Of a DNA stretch of 64,000 bases, positions 33,011 to 43,267 are shown piece after piece. The notes beneath the pieces were generated by a model. The model was not told where the DNA came from. It saw nothing but the letters and a program-made list of their open reading frames with translations, and ran no database searches. The stretch's first letter is position 1. Each line of letters opens with the position of its first letter. Source of the DNA: Zingiber officinale (Eukaryota > Streptophyta > Magnoliopsida > Zingiberales > Zingiberaceae); NCBI RefSeq assembly GCF_018446385.1, contig NC_056002.1:29498636-29562635 (forward strand). Direction: 5' to 3'. The position numbers and the translations under genes were made by a program.

Positions 33011-35970
33011 TGTAAAATACCAAAAATAGGCGAATATTAATAAGGGAATTTTCCGAAATTTTTGGAAATTTTCCGGGAATTTTTCGGAGCTCGTACGAAC
33101 GAGTTAACGGGGATAAATACGGGGCCGGAAAAACCTGTTTAGGCGACCCGTTTAAGCGAGGAAATGTTTATTTTATATTCCTTTTCTTTTATTTCTTTTT
33201 ATTTCCTTTATTTCCTTTCATCCTCGCCGATTCTCTCATCCTCGCCGTTTCTTCCTTCCCACGCGCGACAACTCCTGCCCGTGCCCTCGCCGCGAGCCCG
33301 ATCTCCTCCGTGCCCTAACCGCCGGCCCAGCGGTTCTCCTCTTCTTCATTTCTTCTGCCCGACGCCACTGCTCTTCCGCCGCAGAGCCGATTTCTTTCTC
33401 CTCTCTGTGCCTGTGCCCGCGCGAAGCCTCAGCCGAGCCAACTCCGGCCTATGCCCTAGCCGTTGGTGACGCACAGAGCAGCGCCGCAAACCCCCCCGGT
33501 GCCCTAGAGCCGATCACTGTGCATCACCCTTTCTTCCTCTGCCCTGGTGTGAGTTCACGACCGATTTTCTGTGCCAGCACCCGAGCCTAGCGCCGCCGCC
33601 GCCACCGGGTTTCTCTTCTTTCTGTGTCCGAACCCTAGCACTGATATTGCCGACCAGATAGCCACAAGAACTCACCGGCAGGAAGAACCAGCACCCCCAT
33701 TTTTTTGTCTCTGCCCTAGATTGCCGGAATTCAGAAGATTAGGTAAGTCTTCGGTTAGCAGTAGCAACTCAAGTTTTGGGGTTCCTTTCTGTGCCCTAAT
33801 TCAACTGCATGATTTTTCTTTCAGCCGACCACAGTGCCCTAGTTGGGTGTACTGCCACCGCTACTTCTCTGCACAGTGCTGCCGTCGTTCGCTCTATTGC
33901 CGGCCAGCCGAACCCTAGATCGTTGCTTTCTCACCTGGGCCTAGTTCCCTACTGCTGAAGCCTTTAACCCGTGCCCTAGCAGTGAGGTCACTTGTTCTAA
34001 TTCCAGTAGCAACCATCTTTTGTAGTTGGATCATATGCTAATTGTTTTTGGATTTCCGGCAGCCAGGTTTTCAGCTGTGTCAATTGGAAATTCTTCGACC
34101 TTGGATTTAAAAGTGATACATCCAGATTTTTAGGTGAGTTTAGAGGTGATTCCATTCTACATTGAATTTCATTAATAGTAATGGATAGTACCAGTTGATT
34201 AGTTGATATGAGATTTATAAATGTATTTGTTGTATTCCATTTGGATAAGTTAATTGATGATCCAATTGAGGTTTATAAATTTGGGTTTGTATTTAAGTTA
34301 GATTTCAGGGATTCGATTTAGCTAATTAAATTGTATATAATTAGCTAAACTTGTATGTCGTATTGATACAGGACTTTGACGCGAGACGAGTATCTCGGAG
34401 TCGGAATTGGACCTTTCTTTTGTCGGAGGCGGGTACTTTGACTTATGTCTTTTGATATGCATAATAAAGTGTTTAACATATAGCAATGATTGTGTTATCC
34501 TTTTGATTCAGTTGGTCACTACATGATCTGTTACATGTTGTTTGTTTATTTATTATGCACTGCATGTTATTATTGACCTACCCATACATGCTTTCGGTAG
34601 TGACCTAACCATATGATACATCATGTTCAGGACCTAGGGTTTATTTGATACCCTATCTGTTTGTGTACCTTTCATCTGATACATTGACTTGTGGTACACC
34701 TTTTATTTATGTATGGATCTTGCTATGCTATTCATGATATTGCCATCTTTAGAGGCGATCATTTGCGTGATTGCGTCGTCTGCCCATTATGAGCGCATCA
34801 TCGCTATACGTCTGACACACCACCACCTCGTGGGTTAGTGGTATATCGAGGCAGGCTGCTATTAGGCTCCGTTAGTCCGGTGACTCAGGTAGGTAGCCGT
34901 GATCGATTCCTGTTTGCCCGTTGGTTTAGTGTAGTGTAGGCAAACGATTGGACTTTGTTTGCTCCGTTGGTCCCATGGGTAGTGTGTCTCGGCGGTAGCT
35001 GGCAGAGATTTCCTCCCGTCATCGTGTAACGGAGATGAGAGCATCAAGGCCCCCATTTATGATTTGGGGTAGGAGTATATGTACTTCGATAGCATCCCGT
35101 CCACTCGGTCACCATCGTGAGCGTGATGTCGAGTGCGGTTGTCACCCTACCCTGACTCACCGTCGCAGGTGAGATGGTCGACCGCGCCGGGTGACCATGT
35201 CATCGCATCATACGCACGACGCATTGATTGTTGTGTTCGCGCATTTACTTGCTGCGTTTATTGGATGCATACGATTGACATGCATACAGTGTTTATGACA
35301 CTCTCTGGCCGACCCGATATCTTTACCTTGATCGTAGTAAGTTCTCTGTTTTGTTTGATTGCATTTATCCTTTATTGGAGACTGTACGCATGATTAGTGT
35401 TGTTTGTTATTTACTTTATTTTGCATATCAGTTGTACCTCTGAGTGTTGGACTCACCCCACCTCCATGGTTGAGGCTGTCCGGAGCAGTTCCAGTCGCTG
35501 GTCCCCACAGCACGTAGTGCTAGTCCTCTGCTGGTTTTGAGTTATTATTTTATTTTAGCTTTTCTCTATCAGACTTTGTTTTAGTCTTGTTTTGGATTTT
35601 ACATATGGATATTGTATGAATTCTTCCGTTTGATGGACTTTTGGTATGATTTGGATTTTATTCTACTACATGCCTGCCTGGAGGGCAGAAGAGGTGAGTT
35701 CGTCGGATTTGAGCTTTACGAGTGTAGTTGAGTAGGGTGGATTTCGAGTCAGAGTACTATAGTTTGTGATTACTATTATTAACTGCGTGGTTGTGACAGT
35801 CAGAGGCTGAATATCTATATAAACTGCGTGGTGATTGTTTTATTTATTGTTATTATTCCAGCCGCCTGTGGCTGAGGTATATGAGGATGTAGAAATGTTT
35901 CAGATTGTCCACCGTATAGGGGAGATGCTGCCGAAATTTTCTCGGACAGGGACTCCTCTGGGGCGTGACA
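33011..35970 (+). repeat. E7 3' LTR (2960 bp)
   Basis: Longer and richer in CAG/CTG than its partner. Pro/Ser-rich open frames at 33160-33920 are LTR leader sequence, not genes. Ends with the module AACTGCGTGG ... CAGCCGCCTGTGGCTG ... CCGAAATTTTCTCGG shared with E3 and E6 LTRs. Confidence 0.9.
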
Positions 35971-36334
35971 AAGATGACACCTTATGAGGCGTTGTATGGT
36001 AGGAAGTGCAGATCACCCATTTGCTGGCAAGAAGCAGGTGAAAGAAGAGAAATGGAAGTAGAGCTGGGCATTCAGACAGAGCTGATAGATGAGACTACTC
36101 AGGCTATTCAGAAGATCAGACAGAGAATTGAGACTGCCCAGAGTAGACAGAAGAGTTATGCTGACACACGTCGTAGGCCACTTGAATTCCAAGTAGGAGA
36201 TTCAGTCTTTCTCAAGGTTGCTCCTATGAAGGGAGTGATGAGATTTGGCGAGAAGGGCAAATTAAGTCCTCGTTATGTAGGACCTTACCTGATCACAGAA
36301 AGGATTGGGAAAGTAGCTTACAAGCTAGACTTAC
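35971..36334 (+). pseudogene. pol: E6 interior 1 integrase C-terminal part
   Basis: Resumes E6 after E7 in a clean open frame: MTPYEALYGRKCRSPICWQE, then a basic helix (IQKIRQRIETAQSRQKSYAD), VGDSVFLKV, and LSPRYVGPYLITERIGKVAY. Nearly identical to 54012-54371. Unlike interior 2 it has GAG where interior 2 has a TAG stop (54169). Cut at 36334 by E8. Confidence 0.85.
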
Positions 36335-37404
36335 TGTTGGTGCGGGTAGCACTAACGGTCTAACCTAGGTTTTGATGAATGACAAATAGGTTAAGTTAGT
36401 TTTGTTGTTGTCTGACACTTTGATCGAGTGTGCAGGGGAAGTCCAGACAGGTCGACGGGCTGACCGGATGTCTGGCACGAAGTCCAGCTAGGTTGACGGG
36501 CTGACCGGATAGCTGGCGAGAAGTCCAAGCGGGTCGACGGGCTGACCGGACGCTTGGCGAGAAGTCCAGCTAGGTCGACGGGCTGACTAGATAGCTGGCG
36601 AGAAGTCCAGACGGGTCGACGGGCTGACCGGACGTCTGGCAGGTAAGTGAGGTAAGTCACTGGAGGGGAGTGACTGCGAGGACGCGTTCCCGGGAAGGGA
36701 ACATTAGGCGTCGATCCGGCTTAGATCCATTTCGGATATCTAAGTCGAGATCGTGACTAGATTCCGGTCTCGGAAAGACGGAATCTAAGTCATATTTTTA
36801 CTGTTAATTCTATTGTCATAAACTGTGCTAACAATCTATGTTGCAGAATATATATTTGCCTCGGACTAACTCTGTTTTGCAGGAAAGGAAGTTTCTGGAA
36901 ACAGGAGGTCCGGGCGCCCGGAACGGAGGTGAATTTTATCCAGGCCGAGTCGTCGCCACGTGGAGTTCGATGATTAGACCTGCCACGTCGCACCAGGGCG
37001 TCCGGAAGGGATCCAGGCGCCCGGAGCAGCATATAAAAGAAGCCCCAGAGATGGAGCTTCATTAATCATCAATCTGAGAACTCTTCTACTGCTGGTCCTG
37101 CTGCTCTACGTTCCTGCGACGCCAACAAAGCTCCGACAAAGTGCTCCTTCGGTTTTTAGTTAATTTCTTTGTCGGTATTACTTTGTTTCACTAGCATTTC
37201 CTGTATTCATTTTGTAATTATATTCGAATTGCTAGTAATTGCCCAACGAAAGTGGTCAAGGACCACGGGCCTTCGAGTAGGAGTCGTCACAGGCTCCGAA
37301 CTAAGTAAAAACTACTGTGTTCATTTACTTTTCCGCTGCGTATTTTTACTCGACTTTTCGAATCGATATTCACCCTCCCTCTATCGAACGATCACGATCC
37401 TACA
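36335..37404 (+). repeat. E8 5' LTR (1070 bp)
   Basis: Holds the five-unit hairpin array (36443-36639), a self-complementary CCGGGCGCCCGG block at 36911-36922, a TATA box (CATATAAAAG, about 37029) and the LTR end GATCCTACA. Confidence 0.9.
36443..36639 (+). repeat. Five 41-bp hairpin units in the E8 LTR
   Basis: Units of 33 nt start at 36443, 36484, 36525, 36566 and 36607, separated by 8-nt spacers (CGAGAAGT). Each has outer arms that pair: CCAGACA/TGTCTGG, CCAGCTA/TAGCTGG, CCAAGCG/CGCTTGG, CCAGCTA/TAGCTGG, CCAGACG/CGTCTGG. The inner part GGTCGACGGGCTGACC is nearly constant and itself pairs GGTC/GACC. The 3' LTR copy (about 42002-42178) is recognisable but has many small deletions. Confidence 0.95.
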
Positions 37405-37406
37405 AG

Positions 37407-37418
37407 TGGTATTAGAGC
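37407..37418 (+). other. E8 primer-binding site
   Basis: TGGTATTAGAGC two bases after the LTR, one mismatch from the initiator tRNA-Met consensus. Confidence 0.8.
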
Positions 37419-37668
37419 AGATACCGCTCTGATTTGGTGCAACCACCAATCAGACTGGGGGTGAAATTTTTTTTGGTTTTTCAGTTCAACGCTTAATTCT
37501 AAAACTGGTGTATCAGTACTTTAATATTTTCTTCAATTAATCTAAATTGGTGCAACACGAATCTAGATTTTTTTTCTACTAGTTTTTTCTCTCTTCCCGC
37601 ACTACTAATCCAAGACCAAGTCTTGGGATTTTTTTGTTTCTTTTCTTTCTTCTGTGCGCAGGACTAAA

Positions 37669-39339
37669 ATGTCGCAGACAGAAGGATTCAGCACAGTACG
37701 ACCTCCACTTTTCAATGGAGACGATTTTTCGTACTGGAAAAAGCGGATGGAGGTTTACCTCAAAACAGACTTCGACCAGTGGATGAGCATTACGAGACCC
37801 TACAAAATTCCAGTGGACAACTCCGGGAATCTACTGGATCCTGAAGATTGGACAGCTGATTTGAAGAAAAAGGCGTTAACAGAGAATAAAGCAATCAACA
37901 CTCTACAGTGCGGATTAACAAGAGAAGAACTAAACAGAGTCGGTCCACACAAAAACGCTAAAGAACTGTGGGACAAATTGATCGAGCTGCACGAGGGAAC
38001 GAGCGACGCCAAGGTAACAAAACGAGACCTACTTTTAAATAAAATTTTTAATATAAAAATACAGGAAGGTGAAACTACGAATCAGCTCCATGCGAGGATC
38101 AAGTACATCCTCAACGGGCTTCATGCGATAGGCCACCAGATGGAAAATAGAGACTTAATAAGGTACGCATTAAATGCTTTTCCACGTAATAGTTTGTGGG
38201 CATCAATAGTGGATGCCTACAAAATTTCTAAAAATCTTTCTAAGTTAAAGTTAGATGAGCTTTTCTGTGAATTAGAATTACATGAACAAACTAATGTTGG
38301 AGCCGAGAAAGGTATAGCTTTATTTGCAGGTTCCATCAAAGAAAAGAAAAGCAAGCCTGAATTTGAAGAAGACTCCGACCAAGACTCCGAAGACGAAGAA
38401 CACCTGGTGAACTTGGTAAGAAAAATGTTCACCAGGAGAAAAAGAAGCTTCAGCAAAAAGGACCTTCAAAAGATCAGTTCTCCCTCAGAACAAAAGAACG
38501 TGACTTGCTACGGCTGCAACAAAAAGGGACACTACAAGAACGAATGCCCAAAACTGAAGTTCAACAAATCTAAGCCAACCAAAAAGAAGGCCCTCAAAGC
38601 AACGTGGGACGACTCCTCGGACGAATCGGAGGAAGAAGAGCAGAAACATCAGAGCCACCTTGCACTGATGGCCGCGGGTCAAAGTAAGACTAGTCTGAAG
38701 ATGAAGACAGTGTCCAATCAAACAAGCCACGAGTCCGTACTCGTTTCCGAAGGCCCGAATGAGGTATATTTTAATTTAAACAAAAAATTTTTTAGAATTA
38801 TTTCCTGTTTAAATAGTAAATTAATTAAAATAGAAAATGAAAACAAATCACTTCTTGAGGAAAATCAAAACCTCAAGGAACAAATCAAAAATTCAAATCC
38901 AACTCAAGATCTAACACTTGAGGAGGAGAATTTATCATTAAAAAATGAGATTAACAATTTAAAAGAAATGTTAGAAAAATTCACAACAAGATCAAAAAAT
39001 CTAGACTTAATCCTAAATAATCAAAAAGCATGCTATAATAAAACCGGACTAGGATATAAGTCGAATTCAAATAAAACCTTCAAATCATTAATAACTCAAT
39101 ACAAATCAACCAATCTAGCTTGGGTTCCGAAAGCGTGCTTAACCACGCAAATAGGACTTAATCAATATTATATACCTAAAGAAAAATTACATTATATAAA
39201 ATCGAATAAACCAAACCAAAATCCAAAATACAAACCTAAATCAAAATCAAAATCTAAACACTTTAAAAATCAACAAAATTATCACCAAGTTAACCATAAC
39301 TATAAAAAGAATCGACACAAACCTAAAACTAAAATTTAA
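37669..39339 (+). CDS. gag: E8 Gag polyprotein, full length (556 aa)
   Basis: Particle-forming, RNA-binding protein. I take the ATG at 37669 (MSQTEGFSTVRPPLFNGDDF), where related Gags start. Residues about 10-210: copia Gag fold (YWKKRMEVYL, ELWDKLIELHEGTSDAKVTK, RYALNAFPRN, WASIVDAYKISK). Acidic linker, then the zinc knuckle CYGCNKKGHYKNEC near residue 283. Second acidic patch (WDDSSDESEEEE), a coiled coil at about 385-450, the LAWVPKACL motif near 489, and a Lys/Asn-rich tail. No internal stop. It shows what the split E4 and E9 gags once looked like. No protease follows. Confidence 0.9.
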   Translation: MSQTEGFSTVRPPLFNGDDFSYWKKRMEVYLKTDFDQWMSITRPYKIPVDNSGNLLDPEDWTADLKKKALTENKAINTLQCGLTREELNRVGPHKNAKELWDKLIELHEGTSDAKVTKRDLLLNKIFNIKIQEGETTNQLHARIKYILNGLHAIGHQMENRDLIRYALNAFPRNSLWASIVDAYKISKNLSKLKLDELFCELELHEQTNVGAEKGIALFAGSIKEKKSKPEFEEDSDQDSEDEEHLVNLVRKMFTRRKRSFSKKDLQKISSPSEQKNVTCYGCNKKGHYKNECPKLKFNKSKPTKKKALKATWDDSSDESEEEEQKHQSHLALMAAGQSKTSLKMKTVSNQTSHESVLVSEGPNEVYFNLNKKFFRIISCLNSKLIKIENENKSLLEENQNLKEQIKNSNPTQDLTLEEENLSLKNEINNLKEMLEKFTTRSKNLDLILNNQKACYNKTGLGYKSNSNKTFKSLITQYKSTNLAWVPKACLTTQIGLNQYYIPKEKLHYIKSNKPNQNPKYKPKSKSKSKHFKNQQNYHQVNHNYKKNRHKPKTKI

Positions 39340-39709
39340 ATTAATAGCCAATAATTCAGGGGGAGGCTCCAGAATAGCTGGCACCTCCAAAACTAACTTA
39401 CCCGACAGGGTAACCCAAAACAAACTAACCCGGCAGGGTAATTAGGATTAGAGACCATGTTTAACTTAAATCATGGTACTGGTGAAGTTTTTGGATGATA
39501 GTACGTTAGGGAAACTTGGGCATCGCATGTCTAGAAAGATATGACTTCGATCTGGTGCATTTGGCCAAGTAGAACTGACCGAAGCTACCCTTAAATGAAT
39601 CCTAACCAGTTAGACCAAGATTTAGTACTAAGCTCCGTGGATAGGACTATTCGGAAAACCTCGAAAGGTTGGTTACTACTAATGACGTCCATGTGACTCA
39701 CCAAGCTTA
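39340..39709 (+). other. E8 deletion scar between gag and RT
   Basis: Non-coding mosaic with many stops. Short words such as GGGGGAGGCTCCAGAATAGC and GGGAAACTTGGGCATCGC look like leftovers of the pre-integrase region; protease, integrase and N-terminal RT (about 2.5 kb in complete relatives) are gone. Confidence 0.65.
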
Positions 39710-40246
39710 GAAGTTTATGTAGGTCAACCTCCTAGGTTTGAAAGTCTAGAACACCCTGATTATGTATTTAAGTTAAAGAAAGCGTTATATGGGCTTAAAC
39801 AAGCACCCAGGGCATGGTATGAAAGGCTAACATCTTACTTAACATCTAAAGGATTCAACCAAGGTCAAATTGACCCAACCTGGTTTGTTAAATCATTAAA
39901 TATAGACATATTTATTGCACAAATATATGTAGATGATATAATATTTGGTTCAACAAATTCAAATTTTTTAGAGGAATTTATTAATCTAATGGAAAAAGAA
40001 TTTGAAATGAGCCTAGTAGGAAAATTAACTTATTTCTTAGGATTACAAATCAAACAAACAAATGAAGGAAATTATATTTATCAACACAAATACACTAAAG
40101 AATTACTTAAAAAATTCGGGATGGAAAATACAAAAGAAATAAAAACACCTATGGCAGTAAACACAATCTTAGATAATGACCCAAATGGAAAATCAGTTGA
40201 TTTAAAATATTATAGGAGTGCAATAGGTAACTGCAAGCCGACCTGA
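39710..40246 (+). pseudogene. pol: E8 reverse transcriptase, C-terminal half
   Basis: Open without interruption from EVYVGQPPRFES through KALYGLKQAPRAWYERLTSY to the catalytic QIYVDDIIFGST and the thumb (LGLQIKQTNEGNYIYQHKYT). The fingers and the first catalytic Asp are missing through deletion. A short deletion at about 40230 (where relatives read GSLLYLT) shifts the frame into the stop at 40244. Confidence 0.85.
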
Positions 40247-40856
40247 CATTTTATTTGCAGTTAGCATGTGTGCTAGATATCAAACTTGGGCTAAGGAATC
40301 CCATTTGACACAAGTTAAAAGAATTTTTAGATATCTTAAAGGAACAACAAATGTAGGAATCTGGTATCCTAGGACAAATAATTTTGAACTAATAGGATAT
40401 TCTGACTCAGATTATGCTGGATGTAAATTAGACCGCAAAAGCACAAGTGGTGGATGCCAATTATTAGGTTCATCACTTGTTAGCTGGTTTAGTAGAAAGC
40501 AACATTGTGTTGCTCTATCTACAACTGAGTCAGAATACATAGCTATAGGCGAATGTGTTGCACAATTATTATGGATGATGCATACTCTAAAAGATTTCAA
40601 CTTAGATATCACAAATGTAAAAGTATTAATTGACAATATAAGTTCAATTAACTTAACCAAGAACCCTGTGCATCATTCAAGAACCAAACATATTGAAATT
40701 AGGCACCACTTTATCAGGGATCATGTTACTAAAGGTGATATTGAACTCAAATACATTGAGTCCAAATCAAATTTAGCGGACATTTTCACAAAACCACTCC
40801 CTGAAAGTGAATTTAGCAACTTACGTCGAAAATTAGGGATGTGCTTAATAGAATAG
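40245..40856 (+). pseudogene. pol: E8 RNase H domain
   Basis: Open to TAG: DILFAVSMCARYQ, then YSDSDYAGCKLDRKSTSGGC (catalytic Asp region), ALSTTESEYIAIGECVAQ (catalytic Glu), DNISSINLTKNPVHHSRTKH and the end NLADIFTKPLPES. Complete copia RNase H by motif, but out of frame with RT and with no ATG of its own before 40266. Confidence 0.85.
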
Positions 40857-41898
40857 GATCTTTTTTCAAATTTTTTCAAAAACAATTTTTTCAAATTATA
40901 AGTTAAAATTATGTGTTTTCAAAACTTTCCATTTTTAGATTTTCAAAAACAGTTTTGGCCTTAGACTAGTTTTGAATCCTTAGAAAGCATATACCCATAG
41001 GACTAGTTTTTGAGCATCTCACCAACACCTTAGGTTTACCTTGCTTGTGTTTGACAAACATAGAAAGGGGTGAGATGCATAGGCCAACTGTCTGGACTTA
41101 AGATGCTTATTTCAGTGCATCAGCATAAGTCTGGACATTAAATACAAATCAGACAGTAATCAGATTAAGATCATCAGTCAAGTCAAACACTGACTGTTTA
41201 TAATCACCTTAATCTGACTAACCAAGTGAAAGCTACTATCTTCTGATAGTTAGTTAGTACCTAATTGGTTAGACAGCTATTTAAATTTAAGTATCAAGTT
41301 CAGGGGAAGAAATTAATTAAAATTCTGTGTGTTTGAAAAATGCTTTTTAAAACTAACTTATGTTTGAACATTAGCTTACAAAAAGTTAAATTTAACTAAG
41401 TGTTTGAAAAACTTGGAAGTTTAATCCCACCTAATTTTTAAACCTGATTTTAAACTTGGAAGTTTAAAATTTGTTTTTTTTTAAAGTAAATGTTACTTAA
41501 ACTTGAAAAGAAGATTTGAAAAACCTGATTTAAAAATTTTACACGCTTGAAAAGTTAAACTTGATTAACTTTAAATTTATACTTTTCAAAATTCAACTTG
41601 TCTCCCCCAAGTCAACTTGATTTTTTTTACTTGGATTTAAAAATTGTACTTTTATCTTTGAATTTTGAACCAAACTCAGATATTTTTTCAAGATTAGCTG
41701 TGCTTATTTTAACAGTAACTCTACACTATGATTGCTTACCCTTGTTTTTTTTTATGAATGCCAAAGGGGGAGGGTTAGGTGGTTAAGTTAGATAAACCAA
41801 AATTGAAACACTAAAACTAACTTTAAAACCGATGTACCTATTTTTTGCGTTCTTTCACTAACTTAACCAGGTTGTCATTCCATCAAAAAGGGGGAGAT
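40857..41898 (+). other. E8 3' untranslated region and polypurine tract
   Basis: About 1 kb without coding; T/A-rich with repeated AACTTGGAAGTTTAA words near 41410-41470. Polypurine tract AAAAAGGGGGAGAT at 41885-41898. Confidence 0.8.
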
Positions 41899-42952
41899 TG
41901 TTGGTGCGGGTAGCACTAACGGTCTAACGTAGGTTTTGATGAATGACAAATAGGTTAAGTTAGTTTTGTTGTTGTCTAACACTTTGATCGAGTGTGTGGA
42001 AGTCCGACAGTCGGCCGACCGGATGTCTGGCACGAAATCCGGCTAGGTCGACGGTCGACCGGATAGCTGGCGAGAAGTCAGGTCGACGGGCCGACCGGAC
42101 GCTTGGCGAGAAGTCCTAGGTCGACGGTGACTAGATAGTCGAGAAGTCCGGATGGGTCGACGGGCCGGACGTCTGGCGGTAAGTAAGGTAAGTCCGGAGG
42201 GAGTGATCATGAGGACGCGTTCCGGAAGGGAACATTAGGCGTCGATCCGCTTAGATCCATTTCGGATATCTAAGTCGAGATCGTGACTAGATTCCGGTCT
42301 CGGAAAGACGGAATCTAAGTCATATTTTTACTATTAATTTATTGAACATTAACCGTGCTAACAATCTATGTTGCAATATATATTTGGACTAACTCTGTTT
42401 TGCAGGAAAGGAAGTTTCTGGAAACAGGAGGTCCGGGCGCCCGGAAGGGATCCGGGCGCCCGGAGGTGAATTTTATCCAGGCCGAGTCGTCACCACGTGG
42501 AGTTCGATGATTAGACCTGCCACGTCGCACCAGGGCGCCCGGAAGGGATCTAGGCGCCCGGAGTAGCATATAAAAGAAGCCCCAGAGATGGAGCTTCATT
42601 AATCATCAATCTGAGAACTCTTCTACTGCTGGTCCTGCTGCTCTATGTTCCTGCGACGCCAACAAAGCTCCGACAAATTGCTCCTTCGGTTTTTAGTTAA
42701 TTTCTTTGTCGGTATTACTTTGTTTCACTAGTATTTCCTGTATTCATTTTGTAATTATATTCGAATTGCTAGTAATTGCCCAACGATAGTGGTCAAGGAC
42801 CACGGGCCTTCGAGTAGGAGTCGTCACAGGCTCCGAACGAAGTAAAAATAACTGTGTTCATTTACTTTTACACTGCGTATTTTTACTCAACTTTTCGAAT
42901 CGATATTCCCCCCCCCCCCCCCCCCCCTCTATCGAACGATCACGGTCCTACA
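41899..42952 (+). repeat. E8 3' LTR (1054 bp)
   Basis: Matches the 5' LTR, with two oddities: the hairpin array is eroded by small deletions, mostly at CAG/CTG, and a run of 20 C (42908-42927) replaces CACCCTCCC of the partner. Confidence 0.9.
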
Positions 42953-43267
42953 CTTACCACAAGACATGTCAGCGATACAAAATGTATTTCATGTCTCCAT
43001 GCTAAAGAAGTGTCTCCATGACCCTAGCCAAGTGATTGAGCCTCAGTCAGTGCAGATCTAAGAGGATCTTAGCTACAAGAGCAGACCTACACAGATAGTG
43101 GACAAAGAAGTTAAGAGACTAAGAAATAAAGAGGTACCACTAGTGAAGGTCATCTGGCAGAGCCAGAAGCACGAGGAAGTCACTTAGGAGCGGGAGGATA
43201 GTATGAGACAGAAATATCCAGAGCTATTCTAAGTTCGAGGATGAACTTTTTATAAGGTATGGGAGAT
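42953..43267 (+). pseudogene. pol: E6 interior 1 Pol C-terminus and polypurine tract
   Basis: Resumes E6 after E8: LPQDMSAIQNVFHVSMLKKC, one TAA at about 43060 (CAA or similar in interior 2), then chromodomain-like VDKEVKRLRNKEVPLVKVIW and KYPELF. Purine-rich GGTATGGGAGAT ends at 43267 before LTR2. Confidence 0.8.

Larger units (their letters stand above)
24749..35970 (+). mobile_element. E7: Ty3/gypsy chromovirus, 11.2 kb, inserted in E6 integrase
   Basis: LTRs 24749-27523 and 33011-35970 start TGTAAAAT and end GGGCGTGACA. Target duplication AAGAT: right copy exact (35971-35975), left copy GAGAT (24744-24748). Interior order gag, protease, RT, RNase H, integrase, chromodomain. RT is the only long intact part. 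Related to E3 but not the same family. Confidence 0.9.
36335..42952 (+). mobile_element. E8: SIRE-like copia, 6.6 kb, internal deletion of protease, integrase and half of RT
   Basis: LTRs 36335-37404 and 41899-42952 start TGTTGGTGCG and end (G)TCCTACA; target duplication CTTAC (36330-36334, 42953-42957) exact. Carries complete gag, then a joined C-terminal RT and RNase H. The exact duplication and clean gag suggest a young insertion. Long 3' untranslated region (40857-41884). Confidence 0.9.

Noticed and set aside
33164-33918. Pro/Ser-rich frames that could suggest a captured host gene
   Set aside because: They fall inside the E7 3' LTR, and the 5' LTR partner has no matching frame.
36443-36639. 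Regular 41-bp array considered as CRISPR-like
   Set aside because: Plant nuclear LTR context, no unique spacers (the 8-nt spacers are the same), no cas genes.
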